In this document: positions 8,560-18,500 of the stretch, one piece after another | Position numbering within the stretch: the first letter of the stretch is position 1 | How the letters are laid out: every line of letters starts with the position of its first letter | Origin: Acuticoccus kalidii | GTDB lineage: Bacteria; Pseudomonadota; Alphaproteobacteria; Rhizobiales; Amorphaceae | DNA: 64,000 nt | Direction: 5' to 3' | NCBI RefSeq assembly: GCF_021556395.1 | Contig: NZ_JAKGCS010000025.1 | Location: 124,001-188,000 of the forward strand | Made by a program: the position numbers and the translations under genes | Notes under the pieces: generated by a model | What the model was told of the DNA's origin: nothing | The model's input: only the letters and a program-made list of their open reading frames with translations | Database searches by the model: none

Positions 8560-9722
8560 GGAAGGATGCTCCCGCGTTCGCGGGCGAGCGCCCGTGCGGT
8601 ATCGAGGTCGAGGACGTCTGGAAGGCTTTCGGCGAGGGGCGCGTGGCGCTCGTCGCCGAGCGTCGTTTCAAAGAAGCCGATCACCGCGCCATGGATCGCT
8701 TCGGAGAGTGCGGCCCGGGCGAGCGGGTCGCCGGCGGCGTCGGCGCGACCCGGCCAGACGCGGCGGTCGGAGAAATCGACATGGGAGGCGGGCGGGATGA
8801 CCAGCGTCTCGGTGGTCTCCGGCGCGGCGAAGAGGCGGGCGAGCTCGATCTTGGTGAGCTGCGCTTCGTAGCGGATCGCCCCGTCGGGGCTCGCGAGATC
8901 GGAGACCGGGGTGAAGAACGCGCCGCCCGACAGGAAGAGATAAGGCACGTCGACCCCACTCTCGCCGGACGCGCCGTAGGTCGAGCCCTCCATATTGACG
9001 ACGGCGGCGACGCGGGGATCGATCTTGCTGAACTCGGCCGCGCTCGATCCGCCGAAGGAAAAGCCGAGCGCGCCGATCCGCCCCGTGTCGACGGCTTCGG
9101 CCCAGGGGCTTTGCCGGGCGAAATCGTCGACCGCGCGTGCGGCCGTCACCCCCGCGAGGTGGACGCGGGCCCCGGCGAGGACGAGCGAGCGGGCAAAGCC
9201 CTCGTCGGAGCCGTAATCGAGGCTCGCATCGAGAAGGCGCGGATCGCCGAGGCCGCGATTGTGCACGATGTCGTCGAGCGCGAGGATGACGAAGCCGTGG
9301 CTCGCGAGATCGGCGAGGAGGTAGCTGTTGTCCTCCCGCGTCGAGAACCAGGCGGGGAAGTAGACGATGAGGGGAAGGCGCTTCGTCGCGCGGGCGAGCG
9401 GCGCGCCGGGCTGCGCGGAGGCGTGGGTCGGGTGCGTCACGGTCCGCATCGCCCCGCGTGCCTTCTGCGACAGCGAGGCTGTGGGCGTGGCCGACGGATA
9501 CCACACGTCGACGGGTATGGCGGTGCCGTCGATCGAAAGGGTCAGCGTCTGCAGTCCAACCCTGTGCGCCCCGGTCGGGTGAGGCACGCTGACCGCCGGC
9601 GACAGCACGCGGCGCGCATGTTCCTTCGCGACCGTGGCCCCGCCCGCCGCCACCCATAGGAAGAGGATGCCGGCGAGCACGACGATCAAGATGAGGAAGA
9701 TGATGAAGCGCGCTGCCGTCAT
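8556..9722 (-). CDS. Membrane-anchored alpha/beta hydrolase
   Basis: A 388-residue protein. Residues 5-27 form an N-terminal membrane anchor or uncleaved signal, so the enzyme faces the periplasm. The alpha/beta-hydrolase core has the nucleophile elbow GFSFGG with Ser222, a preceding LPLIVYFPAW strand (about 116) and a plausible catalytic His in PPASHVDFSD near the C-terminus. It resembles the dienelactone hydrolase / PAF-acetylhydrolase-like group. It begins 1 base after the NRPS thioesterase-protein stop and overlaps the beta-helix gene by 4 bases. That position suggests it processes the product of the assembly line or an ester on the polysaccharide. The ATG 9722 start was chosen because upstream sequence is antisense-like. 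Confidence 0.75.
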   Translation of the reverse strand: MTAARFIIFLILIVVLAGILFLWVAAGGATVAKEHARRVLSPAVSVPHPTGAHRVGLQTLTLSIDGTAIPVDVWYPSATPTASLSQKARGAMRTVTHPTHASAQPGAPLARATKRLPLIVYFPAWFSTREDNSYLLADLASHGFVILALDDIVHNRGLGDPRLLDASLDYGSDEGFARSLVLAGARVHLAGVTAARAVDDFARQSPWAEAVDTGRIGALGFSFGGSSAAEFSKIDPRVAAVVNMEGSTYGASGESGVDVPYLFLSGGAFFTPVSDLASPDGAIRYEAQLTKIELARLFAAPETTETLVIPPASHVDFSDRRVWPGRADAAGDPLARAALSEAIHGAVIGFFETTLGDERHAPLAESLPDVLDLDTARALARERGSILP

Positions 9723-9723
9723 C

Positions 9724-12531
9724 TCAACGCGTCCCGCGCCGTCCGGTGCGACGATCGATCTCCTGCAGCGTCTGCGACACGACTTCGACGCCGAGGGGGT
9801 GGTCCGGATCGTCTTCGATGGAGGTGGCGTTGCGCCGGATCTCGGCGGTCTCGACCGGGCCTTTGACGAGGCCGACCCATCCGAGGAGCGGGTCGATCCC
9901 CGGCCCACGCGGCGATTCCGGCACCAGGATCTGCATGAACGCCCCGTCATAGGCCCGCGGCACGTAGGCATCGCGGGCGGCGACGAGGGTGACGATGAAA
10001 TCGTCTTCGTCGGGTAACCCGGTGCGGGCGGGGATCTCGCGGATGAGGCCGAGCGCGCGGGCGGTGCGGAAGACGCCGAGCTTGTGGGGAAGTGCGTAGT
10101 TGCCGGCGGCCGCGACGATCGACTTTTCGCCCGCCCGAACGGCGGCGAGGTTCTTGCCTAGATCGGTAAAGCGCATTGCCCAGCGCTGGCGGGCCGACAT
10201 CCGCGCCTTCAGCGCCGGGTGCCACATGTTGATGCCGATAAGGAGCGCGACCTCGATGCCGAGGGGCTTCAATTGCTGTGCGATCTCGTAAGCGAGGACG
10301 CCGTGCCAGCAGCCGCCGCCGAGGACGATGGGCCCCTCGACCTTCGCCTTGCGGATGAGGTCGACGTAAATCGCGGCGATCTTTTCCATCGGGAGCCCCT
10401 TGAGGCCGTGCTCGCGGCCGGGCTCGAAGGTGCGAAGGCACAGGATCCGACGCTCGCCCGCGCTCATGCGGGACAGCGCGTGGACTGTGCCGATATGGTT
10501 GATCCAGACGATCGTCACGCCGGGCCCGGCGGGGGAGAGTTCGACGATCCGCCAATCGGCGGCGGCGTCATCGATGGCGGCCGCGGGGCGCACGAGAGCG
10601 GCGATTTCGCCGGCGAGCGCGCCGAGATCGGGACTGCGATAGGTCGCGGCGAGGGAGGGGGCGACGCCGAACTCCTCCGCGACGCGGGCGAGCATCCGGA
10701 TCGACAGGAGCGAATGGCCGCCGAGATCGAAGAAATTGGCGGTGACGCCGATGCCGGTCACGCCGAGCACCTCTTCCCAGATGGCGGCGAGGCGGCGGAC
10801 GACCGCGTCCTCGGCCGGCCCTTTCGCCGTGGAGGGCGCCGCGGGCGCGAGTGCGCTCGCCGGAACTGTGAGGCGGGTGCGGGCGATACGGCCCGTTCCA
10901 TCGCGCGGGAGCGCCTTGAGGACGCTGATCCCGTCCGGGGCGGTGCCGGCATCGGCGCGGGTGAGATCTTTGACGAGCCGGGCCGGGAGCGTTTCGAGGG
11001 GCATCGTCGCAGCGTCCGAGGGCGTCACGAAGGCGTAGCGCTTCGCCGTTCCGTCGTGCGCGGCGAAGGCGAGGGCCGCGGCGTCTTCGACGAGCGGATG
11101 GGCGCGAAGCGCCGCCTCGATCCGGCCGATCTCGCCGGCCGGGGCGCCGCTTTCGCCGAAGCCGTCCGGGCGGGGAAGATCGGCGAGGGGGCGGTCCGGG
11201 TGGTCGAGCGCGAAGGCGATCGTGTCCCGCCACATCGCAAGGAGGGTCTCGGCCGTTTCCTTGCGGAAGAGGTCGGACTTGTACTCGATCGAGATGCGCC
11301 AGCCGCTCGGCCGGCCGACCACCATGAAATTGAGATCGTAGATCGCGCCCGGCGCGTGCGAAGGGGCGCTCGACAGCTCGAAGCCGCCATAGCGCGCCGT
11401 CTCCATGAAGGCGTTCTGCTGGATGAGGTTCACCGAGACGAGCGGCGTGCGGGACGGATCGCGGGCCGGATTGATGATCTCGACGAGCCGGTTGAACGGG
11501 ACGCTCTGGTGCGTCACCGCATCCTGGACGGTCGCCTTGGCGTGGGCGAGATGGTCCTCGAAGGTCCGCTCGCCGGGCACGTCGAAGCGCAGCACGAGAT
11601 TGTTGATGAAGACGCCGATCAGCGCCTCGATATCGACATCGATCCGCCCGGCGACCTGGGTCGCGAAGATGACGTCGTTGGCGCCCGTCAGCCGTCCGAG
11701 CATCGCCGAGAGGATGGCGGCCCCGAAGGCGAAGGGCGACATCGCGCGCGCCTTCGCCGCCTCCTCGATGCGCGCGCCGAAGGTGACGGGAACGTCCGCG
11801 TGCACCGATCCGCATTCGGTGGTGCGCTGAAGCGGGCGCGGGAAATCGGGCTGGAGCTCGAAATAGGTCATCCCGCCGAGCTTTTGCCGCCAATAGTCGG
11901 CGTCCTCCTGGAAGGCGCCGCTATCGAGATAGTCGCGCTGCCAGAGGGCGTAATCGGCGTATTGGAGCGGGAGTTCGGGGAGCTCGGCCGGGCGTCCGGC
12001 CTCGATCGCGGCGGCGAACGCGCCGATCTCGCGGCCGAGAAGGCGGATCGACCATCCGTCGAAACAGATCTGGTGGATCGTGATCGCGAGGATCGCGCGC
12101 TCGGCGTCGAGGCGGATCAGGATCGCGCGGATCAGCGGCGCCTTGGTGAGGTCGAAGGGCTTGGCGGCGTCGGCGAGGGCGATCTCGTCGACGCGGGCCT
12201 CGTCGGCCGGTCCGCGGGTGCCGCGCATGTCGATCTCGGAGAGCACGAAATCGGCGCGCGTCAGGACCTCCTGCACCGGCCGCCCGTCCTTCTCGACGAA
12301 GCGGGTGCGCAGGATCTCGTGCCGGGCGATCACGGCGCGGAAGGCGCCCTCGATGCTCTTGGCGGCGACATGGCCTTTGACGTGCCAGCGGATCGCGACG
12401 TTGAGGGCCTGGTTGCCGGGGGAGAGCTGGTCGAGAAACCAGCAGCGCTCCTGGCCGGCCGACAGCGGGAAGGTGCCGAGACTGTCGGGCGCCGGCGCCT
12501 CGACGGGATGATCGCGTTCGGGGGTCGTCAT
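9724..12531 (-). CDS. NRPS terminal module: condensation, adenylation remnant, PCP, thioesterase
   Basis: A 935-residue cytoplasmic protein. The order is condensation domain (about 18-455), a short stretch resembling only the C-terminal subdomain of an adenylation domain (about 465-555), PCP (about 570-650, Ser607 in DLGGHSL carrying phosphopantetheine) and a thioesterase-like domain (about 660-920). The condensation motif reads H153-Q154-I-C-F-D158-G, so the second, catalytic His is Gln. The adenylation remnant ends in GTGRIAR where the usual Lys of NGKxDR is Arg. The thioesterase elbow is GGGCWHG, with Cys741 in place of Ser. Its start overlaps the megasynthase stop by 4 bases. It presumably receives the megasynthase product and releases or transfers it. 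How its own PCP is loaded is unclear. Confidence 0.9.
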   Translation of the reverse strand: MTTPERDHPVEAPAPDSLGTFPLSAGQERCWFLDQLSPGNQALNVAIRWHVKGHVAAKSIEGAFRAVIARHEILRTRFVEKDGRPVQEVLTRADFVLSEIDMRGTRGPADEARVDEIALADAAKPFDLTKAPLIRAILIRLDAERAILAITIHQICFDGWSIRLLGREIGAFAAAIEAGRPAELPELPLQYADYALWQRDYLDSGAFQEDADYWRQKLGGMTYFELQPDFPRPLQRTTECGSVHADVPVTFGARIEEAAKARAMSPFAFGAAILSAMLGRLTGANDVIFATQVAGRIDVDIEALIGVFINNLVLRFDVPGERTFEDHLAHAKATVQDAVTHQSVPFNRLVEIINPARDPSRTPLVSVNLIQQNAFMETARYGGFELSSAPSHAPGAIYDLNFMVVGRPSGWRISIEYKSDLFRKETAETLLAMWRDTIAFALDHPDRPLADLPRPDGFGESGAPAGEIGRIEAALRAHPLVEDAAALAFAAHDGTAKRYAFVTPSDAATMPLETLPARLVKDLTRADAGTAPDGISVLKALPRDGTGRIARTRLTVPASALAPAAPSTAKGPAEDAVVRRLAAIWEEVLGVTGIGVTANFFDLGGHSLLSIRMLARVAEEFGVAPSLAATYRSPDLGALAGEIAALVRPAAAIDDAAADWRIVELSPAGPGVTIVWINHIGTVHALSRMSAGERRILCLRTFEPGREHGLKGLPMEKIAAIYVDLIRKAKVEGPIVLGGGCWHGVLAYEIAQQLKPLGIEVALLIGINMWHPALKARMSARQRWAMRFTDLGKNLAAVRAGEKSIVAAAGNYALPHKLGVFRTARALGLIREIPARTGLPDEDDFIVTLVAARDAYVPRAYDGAFMQILVPESPRGPGIDPLLGWVGLVKGPVETAEIRRNATSIEDDPDHPLGVEVVSQTLQEIDRRTGRRGTR

Positions 12532-15500
12532 GCGACAGCGGCCTCCTTGCGCCGTTGGCCGCCGCGGAACGCCTTGAGGGAGGGGGCGGTCGAGGTGTGC
12601 GCACCCGTCTCGGCGAAGGCGGCGAGTTCCTTGATGGTCGGGTGCTGGATGAGGTGGCGGGCTTCGAGGCCGAGATTGCGGTCGAGCATCCGGGCCGAGA
12701 TGCGGAAGACGTTCAGCGAGTCCGCCCCGAGGGAGAAGAGATTGTCCGTCGTCCCGATCGGGTGGATGCCGAGGACTTCGCTCCAGATCTCGGCAAGCGT
12801 TGCTTCGAGCGGCGTCGCCGGGGCCACATAGGTCCGCTCCGTCTCGACGCTTCCGCTCGACGGATCGGGCAGCGCCTTGCGGTCGAGCTTGCCGTTGCCG
12901 GTCTGTGGGAGCGCGTCGAGCGCCACCCAGGCCGTCGGCACCATGTATTGCGGCACCATCCCGGCGACGTGGGCCGCGAGGCCGGCCGGTGCGATGTCCG
13001 CGCCGTCGGCGGCGACATAGTAGCCGACGAGCTGGCGGTTGCCGGCCGCGTTCGTGCGCACGTCGGCGGCCGCGGCGGCGACGCCCTCCATGCCGCGCAT
13101 CGCCGTCTCGACATCGCCGAGCTCGATGCGGAAGCCGCGCAGCTTCACCTGGTTGTCGCGCCGGCCGAGAAGCTGAACCCTTCCGTCTGCCAGGCGGCGG
13201 CCGATATCGCCGGTCCGGTAGAGCCGGCGCGGCGCGTGGCCGGGCAGCGCCACCATCTGGAAGGCGGCCTCGGTGAGGTCGGGACGGGCGTGGTAGCCGC
13301 TCGCCAGCCCGTCGCCGCCGATCCACAGCTCGCCGACGACCCCGAAGGGCACCGGGGCAAGCCCGTCGCCGAGAATGTGCAGCTCGGTGTTCGCGATCGG
13401 ATGGCCGATGGTGATGGGCGCCCCGTCCACGATCCGCTCGAGCGAGGACCAGATCGTCGTCTCGGTCGGGCCGTACATATTCCAGACCTCGCGGCCGATG
13501 CCGCACAGCGTCCGGGCGAGGTCGGCCGGAAGCGGCTCGCCGCCGGCGAGGATCTTGAGCGCGGGTTGCGCCTTGAGCCCCGCTTCGAGGAGCATTCCCC
13601 AGAGCGTCGGCGTCGCCTGCATGATCGTCGCATTGGTCTCGCCGATCATCGCGACGAGGCGAAAGCCGTCGAGGACGTCGGCGGTGTCGGCGATCACCAC
13701 GCGGGCACCGACGGTGAGGGGAAGCATCAGCTCGAGAACGGCGATGTCGAAGGAGACGGTGGTGACGGCGAGGAGCGTATCCTCTGCCGTGATGCCCGGC
13801 TCGCGCGCCATCGAAGCGAGGAAGTTGACGACCGCGCGATGCGGGACGACCACCCCTTTCGGCTTTCCGGTCGAGCCGGAGGTGAAGATCACATAGGCCG
13901 GATCCGACGGAGCCGCGCGGGAGGCCGTGATCGCATCGCCTGCCGCATCGGGGCGCACGATCGCGATATCGCCGGCAAGGGCGGTGATCTCCTCGCGGTC
14001 GGCGATGAGGGCGACGGGCGCCGCCTCCTCGAGGATCGCAGCAAGGCGTGCGGGCGGGTGCCGGGGATCCAGTGGCACATAGGCGCGCCCGCTCCGCCAC
14101 ACGGCGAGAAGGGCGACCAGCATGTCGAGCGAACGTTCGAGCGCGACGGCGACCGGGCCTTCGCGTTCGCCAAGCGCGTCGCCGAGAGCGCCGGCGAGCG
14201 CATCGATGCGCGTGCCGAGCTCGGCATAGGTGAGGCGCTCGCCCCGGTGCTCGGCGGCGACGGCGTCCGGCGTCCGGGCGATCTCGGCCAATATGAGGTC
14301 GAGCGCGTTGGCCGTGCGATCGACCTTCGCCTCGGTCCGGTTCGGAACGTCGAGGATCGCCGTGAGGTCGCCTGCCGAGAGGATCGGCATGTCGGCGATC
14401 GGACGCGCCGCGTCCTCGGCGAAGGCGGCGAGGAGCGTGCGATAATGGCCGAGCCGGCGCTCGATCGTCTCCCGGTCGAAGATCTCGGTGTTGAAGTCGA
14501 CGTCGATGCGAAGCCCGTCGGCGCTTTCGATCACGTTGAAGAAGGCGTCGAAATTGGACCGCGATTTGGGGTTCGGCGCGACGTGGACCGCCAGGCCCGG
14601 CAGATCGTTGATCGAGGCGACCCGTTCGAGGTTGAATTGCAGCTCGGTGAGGGGAAGGCGGTTGACGTTCCGCTCGATCCCGAGCGCGCGGACGAGGGTG
14701 CCGTAAGTGAAATCCTGGTGCTCGAAGGCGCCCAGGATCTTGTCCTGCGCGGCCTTCAGGTGATCGGCGAGCGTCGTCTCGAAGGTGAAGGGCGCGCGGA
14801 TCGGCAGGAAGTTCACGCAGTGGCCGACAAGGCGCTGATCGTCGAGGAGCGTTTGACCGGCGGTCGGGCAGCCGAGCACCACGTCGCTCTCGCCGGATAG
14901 GCGGCCGACGAGGGCCTGAAGCGTCGCGAACAGGGTGGTGAACAGCGTCGCCCCCTGGCGCGCTCCGGCCTTTTTGATCGCGCGATAGAGGTCGCGGTCG
15001 ATGAAGGCAGTGGTGGTGGCGCCGGCGAAGTTGCGCACGGCGGGGCGCGGCCGGTCCTGCGGCATCTCGGGAAGGCTCGGGACGGTGGCGAACGTTCCGC
15101 GCCAATACTCTTCCTCGGCGCGGTGGGCGTCCGGCCCCGCCGCAGCGCGCCCGAGGGCGTAGCGGGCAAAACTCGGCGCGGGAGGAAGCGCGGCCTCGCG
15201 CCCTTCGATCCTCGCGGCATAAAGGGCGCAAAGATCCTCGATCAGGATCGTCGTCGACCAGCCGTCGCACACGATATGATGCGCGGTGAGGACGAGAACG
15301 TGCCGCTCCGGCGCGAGGGTGATGAGCATGGCCCGCACCGGCGCGACGGTGAGGTCGAAGGCGGTCTCGGCATCCTCGTGGAGGAGGTCGGCGAGATCCG
15401 CCTCGGGGTTCGCCAAGGCGGAGAGGTCGACGGCCTCGAACGGCATCGGGCCGGGCTCGGCGACGCGGAAGGTCTCGCCGTTGCGGGCGAAGACGAGGCG

Positions 15501-18500
15501 CAGCGCGTCGTGCCGCGCGATCAGCGCGTCGAGCGCGCCGTGCAGCGCCTCGGCGTCGAGCGGCCCGTCAAAGGTGATCGAGGCGGATTCGTTGAAGGCG
15601 CAGGAGGCTTCGTTGCCCATTTGCGCCGCGAGCCAGACCTCGGTCTGGACTTCGGTGAGGGGGATGTCGCCCGGCACCGGCTCCGGTTCCGGCGTCGCCA
15701 GGGCGACCGGCTGCTCGGTGGCGGCCTTCGGAGCGATCGGGGCGGCGCCTTCGGACGCGAAGATGCCGGCGGCGCGCACCTCGTCGATCGCCTCGCGGAA
15801 GGCCTCGGCGACGAGGGCGCATTCGGCATCGCCGTGCGTCGTGGTCAGGAAGCAGGGATAGCCTTCCTGGACGTGGACGCCGCGCATTCGGATCGTCGGA
15901 TAGACGAGGCTGCCGAGCGGGTGCTTGGAGCCGAAATCGATGATGAACCAGCTCGCGAAGGTCTCCGCCTTGACCGGCACGTCGCGGGCGGCGAGGTCGC
16001 GATTGATGGTCTCGACGAGCGACTTGGTGCGGGCGATGGTGCCGTCATAGAGCGCGGCGCCGCTCGTCTCGATATGGTCGAGGACCGCGTCGACCGCCGC
16101 GAGAACCAGCGGATGCCGCACGAAGGTGCCGGCGAAGAAGGTCGGCGGCGTCTCGGGCATCGACTGATCGCCGTAGGACCAGTTGCCGCCGTCGAGCGCG
16201 TCCATGAAGCGGGAGGAGCCGGCGAGAATGCCGATCGGCATGCCGCCGCCCACCACCTTGCCGTAGGTCGCGAGATCGCCGCGGATGCCCCAAAGCTCTT
16301 GCATACCGCCGCGCGCCACGCGGAAACCGGTGACGACCTCGTCGAAGACGAGCGCCCAGCCGGCGTGATCGGCGAGGGTTCGCAACTCGCGCACGAATTC
16401 GGCCGGGCGCAGCTCGGGATGCCGGCTCTGGACAGGCTCGATCACGACGGCGGCGATGTCGTCGGCCGCGTTGCGGATGAAATCGAGGCTCGCCGGATCG
16501 CCGTAGGCGAGGACGACGATGTTGCCGACCGACGATTTCGGGATGCCCGGCGCGATCGGCAGAGCGCCGTTGTCGCGCCGTCCCTTCACGAGCACCTCGT
16601 CGAACTGGCCGTGATAGTCGTTCTGGAAGACGACGACCTTTTCGCGCCCGGTGATCGCGCGGGCGACGCGCATCGCGGCCATCACGGCCTCTGAGCCGGT
16701 GTTGCAGAAGGTGACGCGGTCCATGCCGGTGATCGCCGCGATACGGGCGGCGATCGGTCCGGCGAGCTCGGCCTGCGGGCCGATCGCGAAGCCTTTCTCC
16801 ATCTGCCGGGCGAGCGCTTCGAGGACGAAATCGGGCGCGTGCCCGAACGCCGTCTGGCCGAAGCCGTTCACGAGGTCGACGAACTCGTTGCCGTCGACGT
16901 CCCAGATCCGCGCGCCCTTCGAGCGCTCGGCGATGATCGGGAACGTCATCTCCTTCCATTCGGCGCGGAATCCGCCGGCGGCGCGTGGGTCGGCGAGCGT
17001 CTGACGGTGACGCCCGGTATAGGCCTTCGACCCGGCGTGTCGGCTCGCATAGCGGGCGATGAGGTCTTGCAGGAAACGGTCCTGGGAAGGCGACCTCTCG
17101 CTCGTCTGACGCGAGGTGATCCTGGCGAGCGCGAAGCGCGGATTGACCGGCTCCGCGCTCGCCACTTCCTCGGCCGTTGCGATGGCGTCCGGGGTGTGCG
17201 GCGCGGTCGCAATCTGGCGGGAGGAAGGAGCGTCCGCCGGGTGTGGCAAGCCGGAGGACGCCCGGGCTGAGCTCCCAGCGGGCGCGGTGGGGGCCACGCC
17301 GAGGGTGCTCAGCTGTTCGTGAAAGAGGGTCTGCATGGTCTGAAGCTGTGCGAGGAGCACGGCTTCGACGCCCGATCCCACCGCCGCCGGCAACGGCCGG
17401 GTCTCGGCTGGGAGGGCGGCTGGAATGGCGCTTGTCGGCGCAGCCGTGACGGCCATCGCCACCGCCGCGACGGTCTGGGTGGCGGGATCGGCCGGAGACG
17501 GTGCGGCGGGTGGGGCGAGACGCGCGGCGATCTCTGCCGGCACCAGCGGGGCGGCATGCGCGGCGATCGCGCCGATCGTCGGCAGCTCGGCGAGGAACTG
17601 GCGGAAGGTCACGTCGACCTTCAGCTCGCGTCCGATCCGCTGGGCGAACTGGCCGAGAAAGAGGGAATCGAAGCCGAGTTCGAGGAAGCTCGCATTCGCG
17701 TTCTCCTCCTCCAGCGGTTCGCCGGACAGATCTTCGAGGATCGCGACGAGGCGGTTGCGAATGGCGGCGAGGAGCGCATCCGCCGTCGATGAAGCGAGCG
17801 TCATGGGCTGATCCATTGGAAGGGGAGCGGCTTGGCTCTCTGACGATGAAAAGGCGGCGACGGGCGGCGTCTCGGTCGCCATGGTGGGGGGCGTCGGCGC
17901 GGCGGGCCGGCCGCTCGCGTGTGGCGGCGGGTCGATCCAGTGGCGCTTGCGGGCGAACGGGTAGGTCGGCAGCGACACGATCCGGCCGCCATTCTGCGGC
18001 GCGAGGCCGGTGGTCTCGATGCCGGCGCCGAGGCTCCAGAGCTGGCCGAGCGCGGCGGCGAAGGCCGTGGCGTCATCGCTCTCGCGCGCCGGTCCGGGGA
18101 GGGAGGCGACGAAGCCCGACGCCCGCTCGCGCCCGAGCGCGCGGCTCGCGAAGGTGAGGAGCGTCCGTCCGGCGCCGACCTCGAGGAAGATGGGCGGGGC
18201 GCCCTCCGCGAGCGTCTCGACCGCGTCGGCGAAGGCGACCGTGGCGCGGCAATGGTCCGCGACATAGGGAGCGCACCACGGATCCGCCGCATCGATCCAG
18301 CGACCGTGCACCGAGGAGACCATCGGAATCTGCGGCGCGGCGTAGGTGATCCCGTCCGCTTCGGCGAGCATCGCTCCGACGACTTCGTCCATCATCGCCG
18401 AATGGAAGGCGTGCGAGGTCTGAAGCCGTTTTGCGGCGATGTCGGCCGTGGTGAGCGCGGCCTCCATCGCCTCGATCGCATCGAAGGGGCCGGCGAGGAC

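Noticed and set aside
10219-14900. Two long plus-strand frames (about 870 and 780 codons) opposite the NRPS genes
   Set aside because: They lie exactly antisense to well-conserved C, A and PCP domains, have no recognisable domain and show antisense amino-acid bias.
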